This document shows positions 53,614 through 62,402 of a stretch of DNA of 64,000 nt, one piece after another (positions within the stretch are counted from its first letter, which is position 1; each line of letters starts with the position of its first letter). Below the pieces are notes generated by a model. It did no database searches and was not told the origin of the DNA. It was given only the letters and a program-made list of their open reading frames with translations. Where the stretch lies: assembly GCF_003626975.1 (NCBI RefSeq), contig NZ_CP032616.1, forward strand, positions 3,782,001 to 3,846,000, in the 5' to 3' direction. This DNA is from Pseudomonas sp. DY-1 (GTDB lineage: Bacteria > Pseudomonadota > Gammaproteobacteria > Pseudomonadales > Pseudomonadaceae). A program made the position numbers and the translations under genes.

Positions 53614-54144
53614 ATGGCCAAACACGCCCCCGAACTGCCCATCGAAGTCGACAGCGAAACCGGTGTCTGGACCACCGACGCCCTGCCGATGCTGTACGTG
53701 CCCCGTCACTTCTTCGTGAACAACCACATGGGCATCGAGGCCGAACTGGGCCCGGAGCGCTACGCCGAGATCCTCTACAAAGCCGGCTACAAGTCCGCCT
53801 GGCACTGGTGTGAGAAGGAAGCCGAATGCCATGGCCTGGAAGGCGTGGCGGTGTTCGAGCACTACATGAAGCGTCTGTCCCAGCGCGGCTGGGGCCTGTT
53901 CCAGATCGAATCCATCGACCTCGACAAGGGCACCGCCGAGGTGCGCCTGAAGCACTCTGCTTTCGTCTACGTGTACGGCAAGGTCGGTCGCAAGGTCGAC
54001 TACATGTTCACCGGCTGGTTCGCCGGCGCCATGGACCAGATCCTCCAGGCCCGTGGCAGCAGCATCCGCACTGTCGCCGAACAGGTGTACAGCGGCTCCG
54101 AAGAAGGCCACGACGACGGCCTGTTCATCGTCAAACCTCTGTAA
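53614..54144 (+). CDS. DUF5943 / 4-vinyl-reductase-like domain protein
   Basis: A 176-residue protein of the DUF5943 type that accompanies dgcA and dgcB in pseudomonads. It resembles V4R-type small-molecule-binding domains (WHWCEKEAECHGLEG, then FTGWFAGAMDQILQ). There is no signal peptide or membrane segment. It sits 15 bases before dgcA. Its function is unknown; conserved context suggests it supports dimethylglycine demethylation. Confidence 0.75.
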   Translation: MAKHAPELPIEVDSETGVWTTDALPMLYVPRHFFVNNHMGIEAELGPERYAEILYKAGYKSAWHWCEKEAECHGLEGVAVFEHYMKRLSQRGWGLFQIESIDLDKGTAEVRLKHSAFVYVYGKVGRKVDYMFTGWFAGAMDQILQARGSSIRTVAEQVYSGSEEGHDDGLFIVKPL

Positions 54145-54159
54145 GGCGAGGAAAGGGCA

Positions 54160-56220
54160 ATGGCATTCGAAGCAATGTTCCAGCCGATTCAGATCGGCAA
54201 ACTCACCATCCGCAACCGTGTGCTGTCCACCGCCCACGCAGAGGTCTACGCCACCGACGGCGGCATGACCACCGACCGCTATGTGAAGTACTACGAAGAG
54301 AAGGCCAAGGGCGGCATCGGCCTGGCCATCTGCGGCGGTTCCTCGGTAGTGGCCATCGACAGCCCCCAGGAGTGGTGGAGCTCGGTGAACCTGTCCACCG
54401 ACCGCATCATCCCGCACTTCCAGAATCTGGCCGACGCCATGCACAAGCACGGCGCCAAGATCATGATCCAGATTACCCACATGGGGCGTCGTTCCCGTTG
54501 GGATGGTTTCAACTGGCCGACCCTGATGTCGCCGTCCGGCGTCCGCGAACCGGTGCACCGCGCTACCTGCAAGACCATCGAGGTAGAAGAGATCTGGCGC
54601 GTGATCGGCAACTACGCCCAGGCCGCGCGCCGGGCCAAGGAAGGCGGCCTGGACGGCGTCGAGCTGTCCGCCGTGCACCAGCACATGATCGACCAGTTCT
54701 GGAGCCCGCGCGTCAACAAGCGTACCGACGAGTGGGGCGGCACCTTCGAAGGCCGCATGAAGTTCGGCCTGGAAGTGCTCAAGGCCGTACGCGCTGAAGT
54801 CGGCGACGACTTCTGCGTCGGCATGCGTATCTGCGGTGACGAATTCCACCCGGACGGCCTGTCCCACGACGACATGAAGCAGATCGCCAAGTACTACAGC
54901 GACACCGGCATGATCGACTTCATCGGCGTAGTTGGCTCGGGTTGCGACACCCACAACACCCTGGCCAACGTGATCCCGAACATGAGCTTCCCGCCGGAGC
55001 CCTTCCTGCACCTGGCGGCCGGCATCAAGGAAGTGGTCAACGTCCCGGTCCTGCATGCGCAGAACATCAAGGACCCGAACCAGGCCACCCGCATTCTGGA
55101 AGGCGGCTACGTGGACATGGTGGGCATGACCCGCGCCCACATCGCCGACCCGCACCTGATCGCCAAGATCAAGATGGGCCAGGTTGACCAGATCAAGCAG
55201 TGCGTTGGCGCCAACTACTGCATCGACCGCCAGTACCAGGGCCTGGACGTGCTCTGCATCCAGAATGCCGCCACTTCCCGCGAATACATGGGCGTACCGC
55301 ACATCATCGAGAAGACCACCGGCGTGAAGCGCAAGGTGGTCGTCGTCGGCGGCGGCCCGGCTGGCATGGAAGCGGCGCGTGTGGCGGCCGAGCGTGGCCA
55401 CGACGTGACGCTGTTCGAGAAGAAGGATCAGCTCGGCGGCCAGATCACCATCGCTTCCAAGGCGCCGCAGCGTGACCAGATCGCCGGTATCACCCGCTGG
55501 TACCAACTGGAGATCGCGCGCCTGGGCGTCGACCTGCGCCTGGGCACCGCGGCCGATCCGGACACCATTCTCGACCTCAAGCCGGACATCGTCGTCCTGG
55601 CCAACGGTGGCCATCCGTTCCTGGAGCAGAACGAGCACTGGGGCGCGGCGGAAGGCCTGGTGGTCAGCAGCTGGGACGTGCTCAACGGCACCGTGGCGCC
55701 GGGCAAGAATGTGCTTGTCTACGACACCATCTGCGAGTTTGGCGGCATGTCGGCAGCGGACTATCTCGCCGAGAAAGGTGCCCAGGTTGAAATCGTCACC
55801 GACGACATCAAGCCGGGTATCGCCATGGGCGGCACCACCTTCCCGACCTACTACCGCAGCATGTACCCCAAGGAAGTGATCATGACCGGCGACCTGATGC
55901 TGGAGAAGGTCTACCGCGAGGGTGACAAGGTGGTGGCGGTACTGGAGAACGAGTACACCGGCGCCCGCGAAGAGCGCGTGGTGGACCAGATCGTCATCGA
56001 GAACGGTGTGCGTCCGGACGAGGGCCTGTACTACGCGCTCAAGGAAGGTTCGCGCAACAAGGGCCAGATCGACGTGGAGGCACTGTTCGCCATCAAGCCG
56101 CAGCCCTGCCTGAGCCAGCCCGGCGACGGCTACCTGCTGTTCCGGATCGGCGACTGCGTGGCCCAGCGCAACACCCACGCGGCGATCTACGACGCTTTGC
56201 GTCTGTGCAAGGACTTCTGA
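54160..56220 (+). CDS. dgcA: Dimethylglycine demethylase, flavin subunit DgcA
   Basis: A 686-residue member of the trimethylamine-dehydrogenase/old-yellow-enzyme family. The N-terminal FMN barrel covers about residues 1-350, a 4Fe-4S segment about 348-366, and the C-terminal part is an FAD/NAD-binding-like domain (VVVVGGGPAGMEAARVAA). It demethylates dimethylglycine to sarcosine with DgcB and a dedicated ETF (established genetically in P. aeruginosa). The cluster segment is C348VGAN-YC354 then C366. The second ligand of the CxxCxxC pattern known from trimethylamine dehydrogenase is Ala351 here. Confidence 0.94.
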   Translation: MAFEAMFQPIQIGKLTIRNRVLSTAHAEVYATDGGMTTDRYVKYYEEKAKGGIGLAICGGSSVVAIDSPQEWWSSVNLSTDRIIPHFQNLADAMHKHGAKIMIQITHMGRRSRWDGFNWPTLMSPSGVREPVHRATCKTIEVEEIWRVIGNYAQAARRAKEGGLDGVELSAVHQHMIDQFWSPRVNKRTDEWGGTFEGRMKFGLEVLKAVRAEVGDDFCVGMRICGDEFHPDGLSHDDMKQIAKYYSDTGMIDFIGVVGSGCDTHNTLANVIPNMSFPPEPFLHLAAGIKEVVNVPVLHAQNIKDPNQATRILEGGYVDMVGMTRAHIADPHLIAKIKMGQVDQIKQCVGANYCIDRQYQGLDVLCIQNAATSREYMGVPHIIEKTTGVKRKVVVVGGGPAGMEAARVAAERGHDVTLFEKKDQLGGQITIASKAPQRDQIAGITRWYQLEIARLGVDLRLGTAADPDTILDLKPDIVVLANGGHPFLEQNEHWGAAEGLVVSSWDVLNGTVAPGKNVLVYDTICEFGGMSAADYLAEKGAQVEIVTDDIKPGIAMGGTTFPTYYRSMYPKEVIMTGDLMLEKVYREGDKVVAVLENEYTGAREERVVDQIVIENGVRPDEGLYYALKEGSRNKGQIDVEALFAIKPQPCLSQPGDGYLLFRIGDCVAQRNTHAAIYDALRLCKDF

Positions 56221-56227
56221 TGAGCGC

Positions 56228-56339
56228 TCCCCTCTCCCTCTGGGAGAGGGGCCGAGGGTGAGGGGTGGCAAGGGCCGGTACGGACTCCCAGTAACGCCAA
56301 GCTTCCCTCACCCCGACCCTCTCCCAGAGGGAGAGGGAG
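56228..56339. repeat. REP-like inverted pair between dgcA and dgcB
   Basis: Same class as 53465: CCCCTCTCCCTCTGGGAGAG faces CTCTCCCAGAGGGAGAGGGA with GAGGGTGAGGGG and CCCTCACCCC inside. It forms a long hairpin in the operon mRNA. Confidence 0.85.
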
Positions 56340-56378
56340 CCATCCGTGCCGCTTCCAGGTCCCGGTAGGAGACCAACA

Positions 56379-58337
56379 ATGCTGAACACCCTTCTTCCCA
56401 TCCTGCTCTTCGCCGCCCTCGGCCTTGCCGTGCTTGGCGCCGCGAAGCGCTTTTTCATGTGGCGCCGGGGTAGACCCGCGAAGGTCGACTGGATCGGCGG
56501 CCTCATGAAGATGCCACGCCGCTACCTGGTGGACCTGCACCATGTGGTCGAGCGCGACAAATACATGTCCAAGACCCACGTGGCGACTGCCGGCGGTTTC
56601 GTGCTGTCGGCCCTGTTGGCGATCGTGGTGCATGGCTTTGGCCTGCACAGCCGGATCCTCGGCTTCGCCCTGCTCGCCGCCACCGTACTGATGTTCGTAG
56701 GCGCCCTCTTCGTCGCCAAGCGCCGCAGCAATCCGCCGTCCCGCCTGTCGAAGGGGCCATGGATGCGCCTGCCGAAGAGCCTGCTGATGTTCTCGGCGAG
56801 CTTCTTCATCGCCACCTTGCCGGTGGCCGGCATCCTGCCGGAAGGCTTCGGCGGCTGGTTCCTCGCCGGTATCCTCGCCATTGGCGTCGCCTGGGGTGTT
56901 TCCGAGCTGTTCTTCGGCATGACCTGGGGCGGCCCCATGAAGCACGCCTTCGCCGGTGCGCTGCACCTGGCTTGGCACCGCCGCGCCGAGCGCTTCGGCG
57001 GCGGCCGTTCCACCGGCCTCAAGGCGCTGAACCTGAACGACCCCGAGGCGCCCCTGGGCGTCGAAAAGCCTACCGACTTCACCTGGAACCAGTTGCTCGG
57101 CTTCGATGCCTGCGTGCAATGCGGCAAGTGTGAGGCCGTGTGCCCCGCCTTCGCCGCCGGCCAGCCGCTGAACCCGAAGAAGCTGATCCAGGACATGGTC
57201 ATCGGTCTCGCTGGCGGTAATGACGCCAAGTTCGCCGGCAGCCCGTATCCGGGTATCCCGCTGGGCGAACACGCCGGTGGCCCGCACCAGCCGATCGTGG
57301 TCCAGGGCGGCAAGGGGCTGGTGGAAGCGGACACCCTCTGGTCCTGCACCACCTGCCGGGCCTGCGTCGAGGAATGCCCGATGATGATCGAGCACGTCGA
57401 TGCCATCGTCGACATGCGCCGTCACCTCACCCTGGAAAAGGGCGCCACTCCGAACAAGGGCGCCGAGGTGCTGGAAAACCTGATCGCCACCGACAACCCC
57501 GGCGGCTTCGCCCCTGGCGGTCGCCTGAACTGGGCCGCTGACCTGAACCTGCCGCTGATGAGCGAGAAGAAGCAGGCCGACGTGCTGTTCTGGGTCGGCG
57601 ACGGTGCCTTCGACATGCGCAATCAGCGCACCCTGCGAGCCTTCGTCAAAGTGCTGAAGGCCGCAAACGTCGACTTCGCCGTGCTCGGCCTGGAAGAACG
57701 CGACAGCGGTGACGTGGCACGGCGCCTGGGTGACGAGGCCACCTTCCAGCAACTGGCCAAGCGCAACATCGCCACCCTCAACCAGTACCGTTTCAAGAAG
57801 ATCGTTTCCTGCGATCCGCACAGCTTCCATGTGCTGAAGAACGAGTACGGCGCCCTCGGTGGCAGCTACGAAGTCCTGCACCACAGCACCTACATCAACG
57901 AACTGGTGCAAGGTGGCAGCCTCAGCCTCGGCCAGCACAAGGGCGGCAGCGTGACTTACCACGACCCGTGCTACCTGGGCCGCTACAACGGCGAGTACGA
58001 AGCTCCGCGCGCCGTGCTCAAGGCCATCGGTATCGAAGTGAAGGAAATGGAACGTTCCGGCTTCCGTTCCCGTTGCTGCGGCGGTGGTGGCGGCGCGCCG
58101 ATCACCGACATTCCCGGCAAGCAGCGGATTCCGGACATGCGCATGGTGGACATCAAGGAAACCGGCGCCGAGCTGGTGGCCGTGGGCTGTCCGCAGTGCA
58201 CCGCGATGCTCGAAGGCGTGGTAGCGCCCCGCCCGGAGATCAAGGACATCGCCGAACTGGTAGCCGACGTGCTGATCGAGGCGCCGGTGGAAGCAAAAAA
58301 GCCTTCGGCGGTTAAAGCTGCCGTGGAGGTGGCGTGA
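56379..58337 (+). CDS. dgcB: Dimethylglycine demethylase, iron-sulfur subunit DgcB
   Basis: A 652-residue membrane-bound iron-sulfur protein. Several hydrophobic helices occupy about the first 200 residues. Two ferredoxin-type 4Fe-4S motifs follow (CVQCGKCEAVCP, CTTCRACVEECP). The C-terminal half has two CCG (heterodisulfide-reductase-like) motifs (YHDPCYLG, SRCCGGGGG, VGCPQCTAM). It probably carries electrons between DgcA, the ETF and the quinone pool. The start at 56379 has GTAGGAG upstream. Confidence 0.93.
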   Translation: MLNTLLPILLFAALGLAVLGAAKRFFMWRRGRPAKVDWIGGLMKMPRRYLVDLHHVVERDKYMSKTHVATAGGFVLSALLAIVVHGFGLHSRILGFALLAATVLMFVGALFVAKRRSNPPSRLSKGPWMRLPKSLLMFSASFFIATLPVAGILPEGFGGWFLAGILAIGVAWGVSELFFGMTWGGPMKHAFAGALHLAWHRRAERFGGGRSTGLKALNLNDPEAPLGVEKPTDFTWNQLLGFDACVQCGKCEAVCPAFAAGQPLNPKKLIQDMVIGLAGGNDAKFAGSPYPGIPLGEHAGGPHQPIVVQGGKGLVEADTLWSCTTCRACVEECPMMIEHVDAIVDMRRHLTLEKGATPNKGAEVLENLIATDNPGGFAPGGRLNWAADLNLPLMSEKKQADVLFWVGDGAFDMRNQRTLRAFVKVLKAANVDFAVLGLEERDSGDVARRLGDEATFQQLAKRNIATLNQYRFKKIVSCDPHSFHVLKNEYGALGGSYEVLHHSTYINELVQGGSLSLGQHKGGSVTYHDPCYLGRYNGEYEAPRAVLKAIGIEVKEMERSGFRSRCCGGGGGAPITDIPGKQRIPDMRMVDIKETGAELVAVGCPQCTAMLEGVVAPRPEIKDIAELVADVLIEAPVEAKKPSAVKAAVEVA

Positions 58338-58361
58338 TGGTAGGCACAGCACTGGCAGCAC

Positions 58362-58437
58362 GTGGAGGAGCGAGCTTGCTCGCGAACCGCCACGGCGCCG
58401 ACGTGATCCCCTTCGAGAGCAAGCTCGCTCCTACGAT
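58362..58437. repeat. REP-like inverted pair between dgcB and etfA
   Basis: GGAGGAGCGAGCTTGCTCGC faces GAGAGCAAGCTCGCTCCTAC. The remaining bases of the 130-base gap give only the etfA ribosome-binding site. Confidence 0.85.
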
Positions 58438-58467
58438 GCATTCCGACTCGCCATTGGAGACCCGCCC

Positions 58468-59700
58468 ATGAGCGACATCATCCGCCGCGACCCGCGTGCC
58501 GAGTGGATCGCCCGCAACCGCCTGCACCCCCTGCATGCCGCCATGCAAACGCAGGGGCAGACGAGCTGGATGGGCCCCAACGGCCTGATCCGCAAGAATC
58601 CCCACGCCGCGGCTGCCGGATTCATCGGCCCCAGCGGCGTAAAACGCATTGACCGCAGCGGTGCCCAGCAGGGCACTGCCGGCAAACGCAGCGCCGCCAG
58701 CGAGGTGATACAGCTGCCGCTGCACGTGATCGAACAACCGGCCTTCCACATCTGCGTCGTGCCGGACATGGTCGGTGGCCGTCTGTCCAGCCACGACAAG
58801 GACCTCCTCGGCCTGGCCAACAAGCTGGCCGGCAGCGAGGGTGCGGTGGTTGCCGTGCTCTTCGGCGAGGACAAGGAATCGGCCTTCGACACCGCAGGCG
58901 TTGACCGCATCCTGCGTATCGAAGGCAGCGAGTTCGATGGCTACTCACCGGAAGCCCGCGTGTTGGCGTTGAGCGCCGTGGAAAGCCAGTTGGCCCCACG
59001 TCACTGGCTGCTGCCCGATAGCCGCACCGGTGGCGGCGAACTGGGTCGTCGGCTGGCCGCGAAGCTGGGTGAGCGCCCGGCCACCCGCGTCTGGCAGGTC
59101 GCCAATGAACAGGCCACCGGACGCGCAGGTGCGGGTCGCGAAGACCTGGTACGCAGCGTGCCCCGTCTGATCCTCGCTGCGGCCGAGTGCGCAGAACCGG
59201 TCAGCGAAACCCGTCATGAAGCCCGTGAGCTGGACCTGACAGCGAACATTGCCCACAGCCTGCCACGCATCGAGGATCTCGGCCCGGTAGCCGTGGACCC
59301 GGCGCAGATCCCCATGGCCGAAGCGGAGTTCATTCTCTCCGGCGGCAACGGGGTGAAGGATTGGGCACTGTTCCACGAGGCCGCCGGGGCCCTGGGCGCT
59401 ACCGAAGGTGCTTCCCGCGTGGCGGTGGACGACGGCTTCATGCCGCGCAACCGCCAGGTCGGCGCCACCGGTACCTGGGTCACCGCACGGGTCTACCTGG
59501 CCGTGGGCATCTCCGGCGCCATCCAGCACCTGCAGGGCATCGGCGCCTGCGACAAGGTGGTGGCGGTGAACATGGACCCGGGCTGCGACATGATCAAACG
59601 CGCCGATCTCTCGGTGATCGGCGACTCCGGCGCCATCCTCGCCGCGCTGATCCAGCTGGCCACCGAATACCGTCAGGGAGGGGCACGCGATGCCGCATGA
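58468..59700 (+). CDS. etfA: Electron transfer flavoprotein, alpha subunit (dimethylglycine-linked)
   Basis: A 410-residue EtfA. The FAD-binding C-terminal domain is intact (GATEGASRVAVDDGFMPRNR, TGTWVTARVYLAVGISGA, VAVNMDPGCDMIKRADLSVIGD). It has an N-terminal extension of about 85 residues relative to the usual ~310-residue subunit, rich in Arg and His and without a membrane segment. Placed after dgcAB, it is the dedicated ETF for dimethylglycine demethylation rather than the fatty-acid ETF (context; known arrangement). Confidence 0.92.
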   Translation: MSDIIRRDPRAEWIARNRLHPLHAAMQTQGQTSWMGPNGLIRKNPHAAAAGFIGPSGVKRIDRSGAQQGTAGKRSAASEVIQLPLHVIEQPAFHICVVPDMVGGRLSSHDKDLLGLANKLAGSEGAVVAVLFGEDKESAFDTAGVDRILRIEGSEFDGYSPEARVLALSAVESQLAPRHWLLPDSRTGGGELGRRLAAKLGERPATRVWQVANEQATGRAGAGREDLVRSVPRLILAAAECAEPVSETRHEARELDLTANIAHSLPRIEDLGPVAVDPAQIPMAEAEFILSGGNGVKDWALFHEAAGALGATEGASRVAVDDGFMPRNRQVGATGTWVTARVYLAVGISGAIQHLQGIGACDKVVAVNMDPGCDMIKRADLSVIGDSGAILAALIQLATEYRQGGARDAA

Positions 59701-60469
59701 CGCACTGAAGATCGTCAGCCTGGTCTCCATCGGCGCGCATCCCACCTCGGGCCGTGCGCGCCGCGCCGACCAGGATGCCCGCGCGGTGGAACTCGGCCTG
59801 CGCCTGGCGGGCCCACGCCTGCGCGTGTTGCATGCCGGCAACCCCCATGAAGAAGCCTTGCGCGCCTACCTGGGTATGGGTCTGGATGAACTGATCGTCC
59901 TCGAGCAGGGACCGCAGGACGACGCCCTGCATTCGCTGGGGGACTTCCTCCGCGAGAGCGGCGCCCAGCTGGTGCTCACCGGCAGCCAGGCGGAAACCGG
60001 CGAAGGCTCGGGGCTGCTGCCCTACCTGCTGGCCGAACGCCTGGGCTGGCCGCTGGTAGTAGGTCTTGCCGAGGTGGAGAAAGTCGAAAATGGCGTGGCC
60101 CAGGTGCTGCAAGCCCTGCCTCGTGGCCAGCGCCGCCGGCTGAAGGTGCGCCTGCCCTTCCTCGCCAGTGTCGACAACGCCGCACCCACTGCGCGGCAGA
60201 GCGCGTTCGGCCCGGCCCGGCGGGGTCGCATCGAAGCGGAAGACGTCGAGCTGGTGGAGGATGTACTGTTCGCCGAGGCCCAGCTGCAACCGGCCCGCCC
60301 ACGGCCCAAGCGGCTCAAGGTGATCAAGGCCAAGACCGGCGCCGAGCGGATGAAGGCGGCGACCGCCAAGGCATCAGGCGGTGGCGGCCAGGTACTCAAG
60401 GATGTCTCGCCGCAGGCGGGCGCCGAAGCTATCTTCAAACTGTTGCTGGAAGAGGGCGTGCTGCGCTGA
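59690..60469 (+). CDS. etfB: Electron transfer flavoprotein, beta subunit (dimethylglycine-linked)
   Basis: A 259-residue EtfB-like subunit (VSIGAHPTSGRARRADQDARAVELGLRL; LVLTGSQAETGEGSGLLPYLLAERLGWP). The ATG at 59690 has GGGAGGGG upstream and overlaps the etfA end by 11 bases, so the two are coupled. It is more divergent from housekeeping EtfB than EtfA is from its counterpart, with a basic Lys/Arg-rich stretch near residues 200-230. Confidence 0.88.
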   Translation: MPHDALKIVSLVSIGAHPTSGRARRADQDARAVELGLRLAGPRLRVLHAGNPHEEALRAYLGMGLDELIVLEQGPQDDALHSLGDFLRESGAQLVLTGSQAETGEGSGLLPYLLAERLGWPLVVGLAEVEKVENGVAQVLQALPRGQRRRLKVRLPFLASVDNAAPTARQSAFGPARRGRIEAEDVELVEDVLFAEAQLQPARPRPKRLKVIKAKTGAERMKAATAKASGGGGQVLKDVSPQAGAEAIFKLLLEEGVLR

Positions 60470-60501
60470 TCGCGCAGCACCTGACGCGGAGGAATAGCGC
60501 G

Positions 60502-60747
60502 ATGATGCATGCCGATCTGATCGACCAGGAAGACTTTCGCGAGCGCCTGGTGGCGCTGGGAATCAGCATACCGCCAGGGGTGAGCGCCGAGCAGGCCTGC
60601 GAGCAGGCCGTGAGCGGTCTCAGCCCGGAGCGCGCGGTCGCCCTGCGGCGCCTGGTGGAAGAGTTGCTGGGGGGCAGCGCCACGCTGTTGCCGAACGTGC
60701 GCGAAGCCATTTCGCGCACCCTGCTGCCGGCACTGGTGCCACGCTGA
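60502..60747 (+). CDS. Small conserved-looking protein of unknown function
   Basis: An 81-residue helical protein (DLIDQEDFRERLVALGISIP; SPERAVALRRLVEELLGG) with no signal or membrane segment. GGAGGA precedes the ATG at 60502; a second ATG follows at once. It is 32 bases after etfB and ends just before a terminator, so it is the last gene of the dgc operon. I do not recognise a family. Confidence 0.7.
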   Translation: MMHADLIDQEDFRERLVALGISIPPGVSAEQACEQAVSGLSPERAVALRRLVEELLGGSATLLPNVREAISRTLLPALVPR

Positions 60748-60769
60748 CACGCTGAATCCGGGAAACGAG

Positions 60770-60795
60770 AAAGGGCGCCAATGGCGCCCTTCTTC
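60770..60795 (+). terminator. Intrinsic terminator of the dimethylglycine operon
   Basis: AAAGGGCGCC AAT GGCGCCCTTCTTC: a strong hairpin with a short pyrimidine/T-rich tail, about 22 bases after the last stop codon. Confidence 0.75.
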
Positions 60796-60801
60796 ATTCC
60801 C

Positions 60802-60856
60802 GTAGGGTGCGCCATGCGCACCGCGGGGATTACGTGGTGCGCACGGCGCACCCTAC
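60802..60856. repeat. Inverted REP-like unit GTAGGGTGCGCC / GGCGCACCCTAC
   Basis: Both arms contain a nested TGCGCA palindrome. A related unit lies at 2115. Confidence 0.75.
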
Positions 60857-60865
60857 CCACTCGTC

Positions 60866-60891
60866 GCGGGAGCGAATTCATTCGCTCCCGC
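60866..60891. repeat. Perfect 26-base palindrome
   Basis: GCGGGAGCGAAT, two bases, then ATTCGCTCCCGC: two exactly complementary 12-base arms built from the REP-class word. It lies between the convergent dgc operon and gbdR. Confidence 0.85.
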
Positions 60892-60902
60892 GGGCCGAGA
60901 CT

Positions 60903-62006
60903 TCACACCACCCGCACGCTGGCGAAGGTGGACTCGCCCTGGGCGCGGCTCAGTGCGACGCCGGCGGTGGACGGCGCGTTACGCACCAACTCGTCGGGCA
61001 CCGGCATCAGGGCCACCACGTTGGCGTTCTGGCCGGCACGTTCGTCGCGTGGCGGAATGCCGAAGTACTCGCGGTAGCACTTGGAGAAGTGCGGCGTGGA
61101 GACGAAGCCGCACACCGAGGCCACTTCGATGATCGACATGGCGGTTTGCTTGAGCAGCTGACGCGCGCGGATCAGGCGCAGCTTCAAGTAGTAGCGCGAC
61201 GGCGAGCAGTGCAGGTACTTCTGAAACAGGCGCTCCAGCTGGCGGCGCGAGACGTCGACGTAGCAGGCCAGTTCGTCGAGGTCGATGGGCTCTTCCAGGT
61301 TGGCCTCCATCAGCGCGACGATTTCCTGCAGCTTCGGCTGGTTGGTACCGAGCATGTGCTTGAGCGGCACGCGCTGGTGGTCCTGTTCGTTACGGATGCG
61401 CTCGTAGATGAACATCTCGGAGATCGCTGCTGCCAGTTCACGACCGTGCTCGCGGGCGATCAGGTGCAGCATCATGTCCATGGGCGCAGTGCCGCCGGAC
61501 GAGGTGTAGCGATTGCGGTCGATGGAGAACAGGCGGGTACTGATGCCGGCACGCGGGAAAGCTTCCTGCATCGCCGCCAGGCATTCCCAGTGCACGCTGC
61601 ATTCGAAGCCATCGAGCAGCCCGGCCTTGGCCAGCGCCCAACTGCCAGTGCACACGGCACCCAGTTGACGGCCCTGCCGAGCCTGGGACTGCAGCCATTG
61701 CACATGCTCGCGACAGACGCTGTGCTGGATATCGACGCCGCCGCAGACGATCACGGCATCCAGGGCCGGAGCATTGTCCAGGCCGCTGTCGGGGGTGATT
61801 TGCAGGCCGTCACTGGCGCTGACCGGGCGGGCGCCCTGGCTGAGGGTGTACCAACGGTAGAGTTCGCGACCGGAAAGGTGGTTGGCCATACGCAGCGGTT
61901 CCACCGCGGACGCCAGGGAAATCAGGGTGAAGTTGTCCAGCAGGAGAAAACCGATGGACTGGGGAACACGGTTCTGGGGTTGAGCCCCTTGGTTGAACTG
62001 TGACAT
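60903..62006 (-). CDS. gbdR: Glycine betaine/dimethylglycine-responsive regulator GbdR
   Basis: A 367-residue GATR regulator, the length of P. aeruginosa GbdR. The DJ-1-like domain spans about residues 15-190 (VCTGSWALAKAGLL at the elbow) and the AraC domain about 230-330 (EVASVCGFVSTPHFSKCYRE). It activates gbcAB, dgcAB, sox and related genes in response to betaine or dimethylglycine (established). The start at 62006 has GAGGG upstream; longer in-frame starts read through the hairpin at 62037 and are unlikely. Confidence 0.95.
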   Translation of the reverse strand: MSQFNQGAQPQNRVPQSIGFLLLDNFTLISLASAVEPLRMANHLSGRELYRWYTLSQGARPVSASDGLQITPDSGLDNAPALDAVIVCGGVDIQHSVCREHVQWLQSQARQGRQLGAVCTGSWALAKAGLLDGFECSVHWECLAAMQEAFPRAGISTRLFSIDRNRYTSSGGTAPMDMMLHLIAREHGRELAAAISEMFIYERIRNEQDHQRVPLKHMLGTNQPKLQEIVALMEANLEEPIDLDELACYVDVSRRQLERLFQKYLHCSPSRYYLKLRLIRARQLLKQTAMSIIEVASVCGFVSTPHFSKCYREYFGIPPRDERAGQNANVVALMPVPDELVRNAPSTAGVALSRAQGESTFASVRVV

Positions 62007-62035
62007 TAGCGAAACCCTCAGACTAGGCACGGGCG

Positions 62036-62058
62036 GAGCCCCGTTTCGGGGCTTTTTG
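62036..62058 (+). terminator. Plus-strand terminator-like hairpin in the gbdR leader
   Basis: AGCCCCG TTT CGGGGCT followed by TTTTG on the plus strand, about 30 bases upstream of the gbdR start. Its T-run faces away from gbdR, so it would stop transcription entering from the gbdR antisense side. Confidence 0.6.
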
Positions 62059-62402
62059 TTATGTCCTGGTACGGCTAAACCAGGTGATACCAAATCTAGG
62101 CAAAGGTCGTGCCTATCTTGATTGGTCATTCAATTAAAAATGGCGAGTTTCATCCAAGGCCCGTGCCACTGGGCCTAGGTGAGAGCGACAGAATCATTCT
62201 GTTTACGACTGCCCCGGCCCGTGCATTCCGGGGCCTGGGGCCTTAGGTAGCACTGGAGGTGTCAGCAAATGTCACCCCGCGCCGTAGGACACAATCGTCA
62301 GTAACAGACGAATGGTTCACACCGTGACCATTCGGTCTTACTCATTGCCACCGCTTTGCGCACCAGGACGGGGCAGCGGCGGGCAGGCTGGTCGATGAAG
62401 GC
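62059..62402. other. Intergenic region upstream of gbdR and downstream of sda copy 2
   Basis: About 340 bases, with no gene seen. It includes an A/T-rich segment at 62115-62150 that could hold the gbdR promoter and a CCCCGG/CCGGGG hairpin near 62212-62233. AATGGT and ACCATT words near 62310-62332 form a small dyad. Confidence 0.45.

Noticed and set aside
53533..56271. A 912-codon minus-strand frame opposite the DUF5943 gene and dgcA
   Set aside because: It is antisense to conserved genes, runs through REP-like hairpins and shows no protein family features.
56187..58361. A 724-codon minus-strand frame opposite dgcB
   Set aside because: It is antisense to dgcB, whose cluster motifs are unmistakable. 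No ribosome-binding site or domain supports the other strand.
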